Source: Parapristionchus giblindavisi (Eukaryota > Nematoda > Chromadorea > Rhabditida > Diplogasteridae). Taken from it: a DNA stretch of 64,000 bases. Location: NCBI GenBank assembly GCA_943737045.1, contig CALSFV010000054.1:62001-126000 (forward strand), given 5' to 3'. The notes beneath the pieces were generated by a model, which saw only the letters and a program-made list of their open reading frames with translations, was not told the origin of the DNA and ran no database searches. Position numbers and translations under genes: made by a program. Shown here one piece after another: positions 1-10,861 of the stretch. Each line of letters starts with the position of its first letter. Position 1 is the stretch's first letter.

Positions 1-1485
1 TCTCGACACTGGGTTACATTTCATTCAAAACGAATGTTCCTATCGACAAAGTCGTTCAAAGTGGTAAGTTATCAAAGATCAAAGAAAGTCCAAAAATGTT
101 TAAAATGTCGTGTTAAAATTTTAATAAAATGTATGAAAAATGTCAAAGATCATTTTAAGGTGTGAATCTTGCATTTGTCGCCTATCCCACTGCAATTTCG
201 AGCATGCCGGTCCCCTGGCTTTGGGCCTTCTGTTTCTTCTTTATGCTTTTCATCCTTGGAATCAGTACCAATTTAGGTGAGATCACTTGGGATCAAAGAT
301 CAAATACGATTTGATTTTCAGGATTCATGGAGGCTTTTCTCTTATGTATTCTTGATCAATTCCCCATTCTTCATAACCGTCGAGCTCTAGTAACAATGTT
401 AGTAGCACTCGTCGGTTTCATCATAACCATCGCTGTCTTCTGCTTCCCGGTGAGAAAAGGCGCATTTGTACACCATTTTGGTATTTTGATCGGTTTATTA
501 GGGAGTTGTGTGATTTAGTAAACGTCGTCATCGTACACCATATTTCAGTCCGGTATTCATTGGTTCCAAGTTCTCAATGAATTCATCGGATCATTTTCAC
601 TATCGATCGTCATCTTTCTGGAGATTGTCTGCATAAACTTATGTTACGGTATCCCATTCTTCGACCTTTGATCTTTGATCTTTGAACTCTTAAGGTCCTT
701 GTCGCTACTACCGCGATCTTCAAGCAATGTTTGGTCATGCTCAATCTTGCTTCAAGAAAGTATTTGGTGCATCAGGATATTACATAAGATTCACACAATT
801 TGTCACAGGTCCAATTCTGGCCCTTGTAAGTCATTCTGCACTAACTCTAGTGAAAAAACAATTCATCAATCGATTTTGAAACTCTCCACAAGCTCATCGA
901 ACCAGTGAAAAATACATTACTTGAGCGTTTGAAATTATTGTTCAATGTAGGTACCTTTAAAGGGCAATACATTCCAGATAGTCCTTGTCGCAACATTCGA
1001 TCCTCCTCATCTTTCATATGGAAAAGATCAACGAACGTTTGAGTACCCCGATTGGGTTCATGTACGTTTGCTATTATATATCTCTCTCTATCACAATTTC
1101 CTCATTTGACTCACTAGATAAGATCTGACAATGAGCTTCCATCATTTCTATACATAATTTCATATATTAAACTAGTCAAATCAATTGCAGACCATTGGAT
1201 GGGCAATAGGATTTATTCCGGTTATGTCTGTGCCACTATTTATGATACTCAATCCCATCATTTTCCTCAGGAAGGGACAGGTCAGCTGATCTTTGAAAAT
1301 TTGATCTTCGATCTTTGCCATATCCGACAACTTGATTTTTGATCTTTGCTCTTTATATACTTCATAACACTATATTTGATCTTTGATCTTTACAGAAACT
1401 CGCTGAAGTCATTTCGGTCCAACCTGAACATCCAGCAATTCGCTATAACCTTCCCAAGCGCATTCCAAATGAAGATATGAGATGA
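1..1485 (+). CDS. SLC6 sodium-dependent neurotransmitter symporter, C-terminal part (first of a tandem pair)
   Basis: This is the 3' part of an SLC6 (snf-type) transporter; the 5' part lies outside the window. Exons by splice sites: 1-63, 160-276, 322-449, 549-648, 695-825, 978-1061, 1191-1280, 1396-1485, one open frame of 267 codons after a 2-nt partial codon. It is close to the second gene at 2204-6113 exon by exon; the conserved stretch PIDKVVQSG then NLAFVAYP is the SLC6 TM6-TM7 region. The rest contains the late membrane segments and a short cytosolic tail. Oddity: where the neighbour has the donor ATGAG|gtaat, this copy reads ATGAGATGATT, so the frame stops at TGA 1483-1485. A relic final exon (acceptor near 1534, TAG near 1580) is still visible. 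Expected role: Na+-coupled uptake of an amino-acid-like substrate at the plasma membrane. Substrate unknown. Confidence 0.9.
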
Positions 1486-2203
1486 TTATTGATCTTTGAT
1501 CTTTGTTATTTGATCTTTGAACTTTGATCTTTTAGTAATCGTAAAGAGGTCGATGACATTATTCCGGACATTGAAGTATAGACCGAACAAATAAAAAAGA
1601 CAGCTCATTATGATAAAGCATTTGAACTGGCTAATAATATCTTGTATGACATTTTGAGAATTGGAGGTTTGAATTGCCGCACGTTTTATTGGAACGACCT
1701 ATTGATGTGCAGGCACATCTTTATTCAATTCGTATTTTCATTTCTCCCCATTCTAGCTACAATAATAAAGCGTCCAATCCAAGAAGACGGGGTAATACAA
1801 ACCATAGTTTTGCCGGAGGAACGAAGGCAAAATTATTACAAATCTCATGATCTTTAATAGATTTACCACTGGAAAATGATTTTAATACAAAAAAATAATC
1901 GAAAGTTTGGCCTTGTAAGGCAAGGGGTTCGGACAGTTGAATAATAATTTTACAAATTTTTATACTTTTTCAAAGAAAATCTGAATCGTTGGTTCTGTGG
2001 GCTGTGGGGGGCACAAGTTAGTTTTGTAGACTAGTGTAGAGAGATCAGTTCAAAATGAAACGATAATCAAAAGTGCAAACGCATCATACGCAAATTCAAA
2101 GGAACTTATGGTACAACCGATTAAATAATTAGTTTTTCTCGATTCATGATCACGTTTATTCATTTACTCGCTTCCAATCACTCGTGAAAGGTCGTCATCC
2201 ACT
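1486..2203. other. Intergenic DNA between the two SLC6 genes
   Basis: It holds the relic last exon of the first gene (about 1534-1581), a possible AATAAA-like poly(A) signal near 1588, and the presumed promoter of the second gene. GATCTTT heptamers occur at 1490-1532. No other gene was seen. The 718-bp spacing is too large for a typical worm operon. Confidence 0.5.
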
Positions 2204-5200
2204 ATGGACAATTCTTCTGATGATGATGCAACGTATTCAAACCTAGATGTATCAGGTGAGTATCCACTACAAGGAATATCTGCGGGGGTTTAGATACCCT
2301 GAACAATGCCTTGTGCTTCTTAACGTGTTGAAAGACTTTTGTGAAGATGACCGTGAATATACTCATTATTAGTGGTGATTTTGACGGAAAAAAAGCATGC
2401 ATAAAATGAAGGGAAGATGGTTAAAATTCTTTCAGAAGACAAATCGATCGAATCGAATTATCAGCAAAAAGAGGAGCATCCTCTGTCGAAAGTGCTCACA
2501 CGAGGTGGAATTCCGGAACGTGACCCGGATTCCGCAGACCGTGGTGAATTTCAGTCATCATTACAGGTATGACCGCGACGCGTAACGATGCGCTGCGGTC
2601 GAAAATTTAAAAAAAAGCACTTTCAGTACATCATGACGTGTATTGGGTATGCGGTCGGATTGGGTAACATTTGGAGATTCCCCGCGCTCGCATATGAATA
2701 CGGAGGAAGTAAGAAAGATCAAAGATCAAAGATCAAAATTGAGAGATCAAAGATCAGAGATCTGATAATTCTAGGTGCATTTCTCATTCCGTATGTCTCA
2801 TGTTCTCTATTGTTCGGTCTTCCCATTCTCTATATGGAATTAGCCATTGGTCAATTCACACAAAATGGAGCTTCAGTGGCATTCCGTCATTACTTCCCTC
2901 TGTTACAAGGTAATTCAGTAAATCAAAAATCGAATATCCTCTTACATTTTAGGTCTGGGATGGGCGAGTGGTGTTATGTCAATATCGATTGCTCTTTATT
3001 ATGTAGTTATCGTTGGATGGTCCATGGTCTATATGTACATTGTATGTCATTTTCGGCAATTATTTCGGTTTCTAATATTTCGGTATTTTTTAGATTATAA
3101 CAGGCCAATCCTACAAGTGGGCACGTTGTGATAACCCTTGGAACACATATTGTGAGTGATCAAAGATCAAAGATCAAAGATCAAGATTTTTTCAGTTTGT
3201 CAATCAGAGCAGGAAACCGAAGAATGCATTGAGAAATACAAAGACGAATCATATGTCAGATTTTCCTATCTATCTCCATTGTATTAATAACGCTACTGAG
3301 TTGAATTGTTGTATTGTAGTGCCATTTTTCACTTTTAAAACTTAAATCTAATTGATTTCAGCATTATTGGAATGGAACATGTACCAATGTTTCTCTGTCG
3401 GATCTTCATCACCCTCAAAATTTATCGACCGTTGGTTCAGCAGAGGAGTTTTTCGAGTACGGTACCTACACCATGAGCGTTATCGTGAACTAATTTTATT
3501 ACAGGTACAACATTCTCCAAAAACAGGATAGTTTCGATCTTGACTTGTATAGTTCGGATAATTTCAACATCAAGGTATTTGCATAATTGATTGAAATGAT
3601 ATCATAATATCATAATAATCGATTGAACGATCGATGATAATCGATAATTAATCAGATGTCAATTACTCTCGCTCTCGCATGGTTCTTGTCAGTATTAGCT
3701 CTGCTGAAAGGGGTAAAAGTACTTGGACGACTTTCCTTGTTCACGGCTACAGTACCGTTAGTATTACCAATTATGCGATAAAGGTATTCTTCCCATTTTC
3801 AGCTATATCATCATTGGAATACTTTTCGCACGAGGAGTCACATTGGAGGGTGCATACGATGGAATCAGATTCTATCTTCTCGAGCCCAAATTTGAAAAGA
3901 TCGCCCAACTCGATGTATATAATAGTTCAACTTTATTCTTTGATCTTTGATCTCTTTAGACATGGCGAGCCGCTCTCACTCAAGCTTGTTTCTCTCTATC
4001 CATAGGCATTGGTGGAATGCTCTCATTATCTTCCCATAACAAACGCAGTCATCCATGTTACAGGGCTAGTTGATCGTTGATATTTGAATGGGCGGAGCTT
4101 GATAAACACAGTATAATTGCAGGACGCCTTGATTATCATCGGAGCGGACTCGTTTATGTCCATATTTGGTGGTGTGGCAGTATTCTCGACATTGGGATAC
4201 ATTTCATTCAAAACGAATGTTCCTATCGAAAAAGTCGTTCAAAGTGGTAAGTTATCAAAGATCAAAGAAAGTTCAAAATCTCAATGATCAAAGATCAATT
4301 TAAGGTGTGAATCTTGCATTTGTCGCCTATCCCACTGCAATTTCGAGCATGCCGGTCCCCTGGCTTTGGGCCTTCTGTTTCTTCTTTATGCTTTTCATAC
4401 TTGGAATCAGTACCATTTTTGGTGAGATCATTATCGATCAAAGATCAAAGATCAATGGACATTGATCAGAGTATAATTATTACAGGTTACCTTGAAGCCT
4501 TTGCATTGTGCATTCTTGATCAATTCCCCGTTCTCCATAACCGTCGCGGATTAGTAATAACGCTTATTGCTTTCGTGGGAAATATCATAACAGTTGCAAT
4601 ATTCTGCTTCCCGGTGAGAAACGTCGCCTCTGCACACAATGGCTGATATCTTGATCCGATTCCGTAGTGTGGTCGGAATTGGAAAACGTCGTCATCCTAC
4701 AGAATAAATCGTTTTATTTCAGGCGGGCATTCACTGGTTCCAAGTTCTCAATGATTTCCTTGGTTCTTTCTCCCTATCGATCGTCATTATTCTCGAGCTC
4801 GTCTGTATAAACTTCTGTTACGGTAGTAATCTTCGGTACTTGATCTTTGATCTTTGATCTTTGATCTCTCTAAGGTCCGTGCCGCTTCTTCCGTGATATT
4901 CAAGCAATGTTTGGTAGTGCTCGTTCGTGCTTCAAGAAAGTCTTTGGTGCATCAGGATGGTACATACGATTCGCACAATTTGTCACAGCGCCTATTCTAT
5001 CCATTGTGAGTCATTGCATGAAGTCATATCATATTCATACTTAAAGGGAGCGTAACCACACTCAATGGCCTCTTCATTGAGCACACTATTTCTCTGTTCT
5101 CTAACAACGAGAGACCATTGATCGTCGAAGAGACTATTGAGTGAGGTTACACTCCCTTTAACATACTTACTTACTAAGTAAGTATGTTAAGTCGATGTTA

Positions 5201-6113
5201 TTGTATTAGGCCACTAGGTCGGATGACAACCGATGAATAATAATCACCATTGCATATAAGAGACAAGAGCTAATAAATAGACAAAGTATGCAAATGGTTA
5301 TCATCCAGTCGGTTATTATTCATCGGTCCTCATCAGACCTAGCGCCGGTATTAGATGATGCTTACAAAGATAAATCCTCGTTATTTTAGATAGTTCTCAT
5401 CGCTACATTCGATCCTCCTCATATTTCGTATGGAAAGGACGGACGAAAGTTTGATTATCCCGATTGGGTCCATGTATACTCTATCTCTATCATCTTTTTT
5501 ACCTCAAATTTCTTCTTCATTTTTCTCACAACAAATACGTTGAACTTTGCACAAAATTTAGCTAATTACTGTATCTATTTTCGGATGTGTCTTTCAACTA
5601 CTTTTTCGCATAGTGCTTGATAAATATCACTGGCACTCATGGAAATTTTGATAATTGAAAAATAATCATACTCAGGGAAAATAAATGTATAAAAGTGGAA
5701 TGCATAATATCTATTCCATATATGTATTCTGCAATCGACGATCGAAGATTCTTCACTTTCAGACAATTGGATGGGCCATTGGAGCTGTTCCTATTCTGTT
5801 CGTACCTCTATTTATGATCATCAATCCCTTAACCTTCCTTAGAAAGGGACAGGTTGGTTGATCTTTGATCTTTAAATTCTAGGAAAACTTGGTCTTTAAT
5901 CTTTGGCCTTACAGAAGCTTTCTGAGGTCATCTCGGTACAACCTGAACATCCGGCTATTCGCTACAATTTGCCTAAACGCATTTCAGATGAGGATATGAG
6001 GTAATTTATTTATTTATTTATAATTTCTTATTTGTAATCTTTGATATTTGTTATCTGATTTTATCTTTGACGGTTTCAGGGATCGAAAAGGCTCCGAAGA
6101 TGTAGAAGAATAA
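2204..6113 (+). CDS. SLC6 sodium-dependent neurotransmitter symporter (snf-type), complete
   Basis: Twenty-one exons give 660 codons plus stop: 2204-2255, 2436-2566, 2627-2708, 2775-2909, 2953-3041, 3094-3151, 3196-3254, 3362-3456, 3505-3574, 3656-3756, 3803-3914, 3960-4064, 4123-4246, 4305-4421, 4486-4613, 4723-4822, 4875-5005, 5390-5473, 5763-5852, 5915-6000, 6080-6113. TM1 carries the family signature GYAVGLGNIWRFP (about residues 68-80), which includes Na+ and substrate ligands. The second extracellular loop is short and has N-glycosylation sites NGT and NVS. LAFVAYP marks the TM6-7 region. The acidic N-terminal tail (about 60 residues) starts at the ATG at 2204, the first that connects in phase. 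Intron 12 begins with GC instead of GT (4065). The exon 2/3 junction is the least certain. It is a plasma-membrane Na+/Cl--coupled symporter by family; the substrate cannot be read from sequence. It is a tandem duplicate of the upstream gene. Confidence 0.92.
5041..5161. mobile_element. Small MITE in an SLC6 intron, TIR TTAAAGGGAGCGTAACC
   Basis: A 121-bp non-coding element in the intron after exon 17. The ends are inverted repeats (TTAAAGGGAGCGTAACC versus its complement with one change). CATAC stands on both sides and may be a 5-bp target duplication. A related element lies at 51257-51367. Confidence 0.7.
5213..5342. repeat. Imperfect palindrome (MITE-like) in the same SLC6 intron
   Basis: The arm beginning TAGGTCGGATGA returns inverted as TCATCAGACCTA; both arms share CCGATGAATAATAA. 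The arms differ by an indel. No coding potential. Confidence 0.6.
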
Positions 6114-7223
6114 GGCAAATATTCACAAAAAAAGATTAGATAGCTCGGAAAGCATGTGATAAAACTTGTGAACGGGTACATCTATATCACAACGAAAGTT
6201 CAAACACACGTATCATACACAAATTTGTATTCTCAGATGCAATTATGCTTCGTAAAGATCACTTTTCTTTTAAATGAACAATGAATATAAAGATAACGTC
6301 TCGATTTATGATCTAGTCTTGATTCATTACTTGATTATGAGAATGAAAGTGAGAGGATCACTAGAATGTAGGATCTTGTTCTGTAATTTCACTATCGAAT
6401 CATCGATCTTTCCTTCAATTAACAAATAAAATGTGCGCTTAAAAGCTCTATTCATCTTTAAAGAAGGGAACCCTCCAGTTGTTCCACGACGATATTGGCC
6501 AGGATTATACAGGATTTTTGTAGATCACATCTCTCAGAATACAAAAACAATTTTCTCTTAAATTATAGATGCTACAGAATACCGTAATCCGACCTTAAAG
6601 TTCATTGATGCCCCAGGGAAAGGCGCGAGTTCTTGAAATTGAAGGATAAATATATAGAAAATTACAAACTTGAATCGAACCCGCGTTACAAACGTTGACT
6701 ACATGCGCTACGCGCGCAGTCTCTCAATTCTAATAGAGAACATAAGGTCCTATGTCAACACGTTCTTCATGTCAATATCGCACCTCAAATCTCCTGGGTC
6801 TTGGATTTCTTTGATGTGATTTATTGACCTTGTCATGGTTAGACAACTGTAACATTTACAAAGCAATGACAAAAACTCTACATGAGTATGATGCAGATTT
6901 GTAAACCTAAATAAGCAAATCCACCGATTGGCAACAAAACAGTGATCGATATCTCTTGAAATCCTTGTCCATACTGAAATTATCGCAAGTTCGGATCTTT
7001 TAAAATGCGTTAAAATGAGCTGGAGGTTATGTTCTTCACGAAGCGAGATAAGATCGCTCTAGACTATTTCTCTCACTGCTTCCACTTTTCGCTCGATTTA
7101 ATTGAATCGAATCCTCAAATTACTCTTATTCATGTTCTTATTACCATTGTTGTTAAATAGCCCATATTATCTTCAATTTCTGCTCTATCCACACTATCGT
7201 GCTTGATCCTGGAATTTCACAAT
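6114..7223. other. Intergenic region with a dispersed repeat (6464-6805)
   Basis: No gene seen. Bases 6464-6645 resemble 60106-60275 (shared AGAAGGGAACCCTC and AAAGTTCATTGAT), and 6730-6805 resembles 60385-60450. Between these blocks, about 6666-6728 on the minus strand is a degenerate tRNA-like stretch with an A-box-like TAGCGCATGTAGTC and a B-box-like GGTTCGATTC; it does not fold convincingly as a tRNA. The transporter promoter should lie in the last few hundred bases. Confidence 0.5.
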
Positions 7224-10088
7224 ATGTACATAATGACCGTTAAGTTTAGAATGACCCAAGAACGATGTCTTTTGGAGAAAAAGACTAACGATACAAGTAA
7301 AGGCAATCCATGGAGGCTGAGGATTCTCGTATTTTTGGCGATTCAAAACTCTGTCCTCACTCTGCTTATGAGGTTCTTATTATTCATTTGTAAAAGAAGG
7401 TTATTGGAACAATTTAAATTCATTTAGTGAGGTCGATCGGATCTTTATATGTTCAAATAATTCATAAATATAATATAAAAAATAATATTGATTGACTATT
7501 CAGATATAGTCGATCTCGACAAGTTGATCAGATGTTTCGACCTTCCATTGCTGTTTTATTCACTGAATTATTAAAGACCATCTTTTGTTTGGCCGTTTTA
7601 GTTTATCAGGAAGGACTTGGAAAGTAAGAATATTTGTCGATTTGTTATATTTTTGATAGTGATTGTCTATATAAATGTGAGATATTTCTCACAAAACGAC
7701 CGCAAAATATTGTCAAAAATATCGAAAACATAAGTTGTTCTTGATCTAGACCTGTATCTAAAATTCAATGATTTGAATTGCATTTAGTGGTGTAAAACAG
7801 GTTCGTGAGAATGTTTTCGAGAAGCCAACTGCAACATTAATGGTGAGATTCCTATAAACTTACTATTTTTGATATGATACAATAACCTATAACTGAACTT
7901 CTTTTAATCTCTTTAATTTCATCCATAATCTCAATAACAAACGAATCAACTTTTAATCTTTTTCAATAACTAATTAACGATGGTTGTTATATTTCTGTGC
8001 CTATTCTCATGCCTGTATTTGTTTCATTTCATTTAGGTGTGCATTCCAGCCATGTTATACGTAATCCAGGGCAACCTCGCCTACATCGCCGCATCGCATC
8101 TCGAAGCGGCCGTTTTTGCTGTAATTTTACCTATTAATTCATCAAGTTCATTTTAAATTGTAATGGTCACGAATAACCACGAGAAAGTGAAAACATGACC
8201 GGAAGGGAAAGTTTCAAGTGCCGCGTTTCATTGAAAACTTGACACATTTCCTTATTTTGTAACTTTTGAACGACGTACGATCTTTGCCTGGGCTGTGCAA
8301 CAATATAGGGAGTGAAACATACGTTATGTTAATCGACAGAATATTTCTCCAAAGAAAATTTCTGCAATAGCCTGTTGAATACACAAACAACACTTGTAAA
8401 CTAGTAATCCTACATTAATTATTACAGATTCTATCACAACTCAAGGTCTTCACTGCAGCTCTGTGTTCAGTTCTGATTCTCGGGCGATCGCTAACCGGTT
8501 CGCTCATTAATATATCGACCCCTATCGTATATCGAGAAAAGCGTACCGATGAAACAATTCCCTTGGTTTAAATGTTAATGTGGCTGAGATAATGGATTTT
8601 AGTCATTTTGAGGTTTCCAATGGCTTGCTTTGATTGTGCTCTTCTCTGGTGTTTCACTCGTTCAACATGAAGCTGCTGCACTTAATGATCATAAGGAAGG
8701 AGATGGACAGAATCCATTCATCGGTCAGACAATTCATATATATATATATATTTGGTTTTGCAAGCTTTTTTATAATAACAATACATAGGGGATGAATTCA
8801 TAGAGGATGAACTGTAAGCGTGCATAAAGCTCTGTTCAAAATACTCTAAAAGAAAGTGAAAGAGGAGTGAGAGTATGCAAAGGAGAGTTTTCTCTGCTTT
8901 TTCTTTCATTTCGTGACTTTTGAGCATCTCATTAAAAAATTATAATTTTTTTGGCAAAAGGATCAAAATAGAGATCGATTTCATTTAGTGTTCCTCTAAT
9001 GATGTAATACCTCTCTGCGGAATCATTTAAAAATAATTTCAAAATTAAAATTAAATTCAAACTGTTTGAAGGATTAGTATGTGTCGTTGTTGCTTGCTCA
9101 ATATCTGGACTGGCTGGTGCATACATTGAGAAGATCCTCAAGGTTCATCATTTATTTGGTCATACTTTATTCAAAATATTTATATTTAACCTTCATGCAA
9201 ACCTATACTTACACATCTATTAATATTATTAATTTAATTTATTCAATTAGAATACACAAAAGGGTTATGAATTCTTGCACCTTCTTTGGTGTTAGTTGCT
9301 CGAACTTGCTAAGTATTTTTTTGTGTTTGTTTCTTTGAAATTTTTTTAATTAAATTTTTTTTGAAGGGTTCGGTGTCTTTGTGGATCCGTAATCTACAAA
9401 TGTCCGTGTTTTCAATTCCATCTGCGATAGCTACAATATGCATACAGGTTTTGGAACACTATTCTTTTTTACAAAGATGTCCCATTTTTAACAATATTGC
9501 ACAAGTTTTATTTTATGTATAGATCAGAGGCCGTATCCATGAACGTTTGCCGGGAAACGGTTTGCCAACGTTCATGGATACCTATACAGAAGTCCACTGA
9601 AATTCAAATTAAAGAGAACATTGGTTCAGGACGGAGATTTTGTGCAGAAGAACGGTGTGCTTTACGGATTCGATATTGTGGTGTGGTGTATCGTATTGTG
9701 GTACGGTATCGGTGGAATTTCTGTAGCACTCTGTCTCAAGTACGCCGATAATGTGTCAAAGGTGAACGACTTAACTTGAATCTTGTAAGGAACAGAAATA
9801 CTAAATTATACATGTGAATAGTTCGAAACGTTTGTCAACTAATAGTGAATTTCAATTTCGCGATAAAAATAATCAAAATATCTGCAGGACTTCTCTACAT
9901 CAGTGGCAATTGTAATAGCTACACTTGGTTCAATGATTCTCTTCTCATTTCATCCATCTTTTATATTCATAATAGGAGCTTCTCTAGTCATCATAGCCAT
10001 ATTCCTCTACTCATCTCCTCCTTTCATCACTGATTTCATAGCTAGGAAAAGATATCGATCGATCGTTCCCGAGGAAGATTTCATATAA
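7224..10088 (+). CDS. Nucleotide-sugar transporter, SLC35A (UDP-galactose/UDP-GlcNAc/CMP-sialic acid transporter) family
   Basis: Ten exons give 357 codons plus stop: 7224-7372, 7504-7623, 7788-7842, 8037-8120, 8428-8497, 8613-8723, 9072-9142, 9367-9447, 9630-9761, 9888-10088. Family landmarks in order: TLLMRYSRS at the end of TM1, the FTELLKTIFC segment, PAMLYVIQGNLAYIAASHL, QLKVFTAALCSVL, GLAGAYIEKILK, LYGFDIVVWCIV and the diagnostic KYADNVSKDFS near the C-terminus. About ten hydrophobic segments are visible, as expected for this Golgi/ER antiporter that imports nucleotide sugar in exchange for nucleotide monophosphate. The start could also be the ATG at 7233 or 7251. Substrate specificity cannot be decided by reading. 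Confidence 0.93.
9533..9581. repeat. Short hairpin in a transporter intron
   Basis: GTATCCATGAACGTT is followed after 19 bases by its exact complement, AACGTTCATGGATAC. The 15-bp perfect stem lies in the intron before exon 9. Confidence 0.7.
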
Positions 10089-10861
10089 AATATTGATTTT
10101 TTCAAAGATCAAAGATCTTCATGGTCACTTTTAAACCACACATAGAAATATCATTTTGCATTAATTCACGTTGTATCATAGAATCGTTATGTTTTAGATA
10201 GATTTGTTTCTAATGTAAGACCGGTTGCAAATGAGTGATTCTATTGTATAATTTCATCAAAGTATCGGGTAATCATAATCAGCTTTCAATACATCTTGTA
10301 TAAATGTTATTCATCGTTTATGCATTCCGAACATTATAATTGAATCCCAATCTAGATTAGAATATTCCATAATAGTTATTCATTGAAAAATCTGTCATTA
10401 TGAATAGTCGTTAATTTTGGCTTGAAAATCTTTATTCACATATTATTATAAAATTATGATCTATGCTATATAAATGTGTACATATGAAAAACAAAACGGA
10501 CCTAAAGTCGGGACAAATGGGAGAATTAGAAAACAATGAAAGTCGGCACATAATCACGCAAATAAAAACTTTTAAAAATATATAATTCTAGACAATTAAA
10601 TCATACCCGATGAACGGCAACGGGGACAGATTTCATGGGGAATTAAGATGAATTAGGAACGGTCGACTACCGTACATCAACTACACGACTACAGTATACC
10701 ACACACAATGGAAACACACAACAATACATGGATAACACTAGGTTCTTCGCTATACGAATGAGTATCAGTTCATAAGGAAAATTTTAACAAACAATTCGGT
10801 ACATAGGTTGATAAGGTGATAAATGTTTGGATAAGGTGGACTTAGGCAAAGGAGTCGGTGC
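10089..10861. other. 3' intergenic region between convergent genes
   Basis: Contains the 3' UTRs of the sugar transporter (plus) and the zinc-finger gene (minus). A minus-strand AATAAAG poly(A) signal lies near 10427-10433. No other gene seen. Confidence 0.5.

Larger units (their letters stand above)
1281..6060. repeat. Dispersed AAAGATC/GATCTTT heptamer runs in SLC6 introns
   Basis: Short runs of the heptamer GATCAAA (or its complement TTTGATC) sit in most introns of both SLC6 genes, e.g. 1367-1392, 2717-2758, 3155-3183, 4257-4266, 4437-4453, 4844-4867. Beside donors the GATCAAA orientation is common; beside acceptors the TTTGATC orientation is common and supplies part of the pyrimidine tract. 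Isolated runs recur at 12657-12680, 25412-25428, 36475-36492 and 42921-42938. Confidence 0.75.

Noticed and set aside
1..6113. Operon of the two SLC6 genes
   Set aside because: The 718-bp gap and the paralogous nature argue for tandem duplication with separate promoters; no SL2-type spacing.
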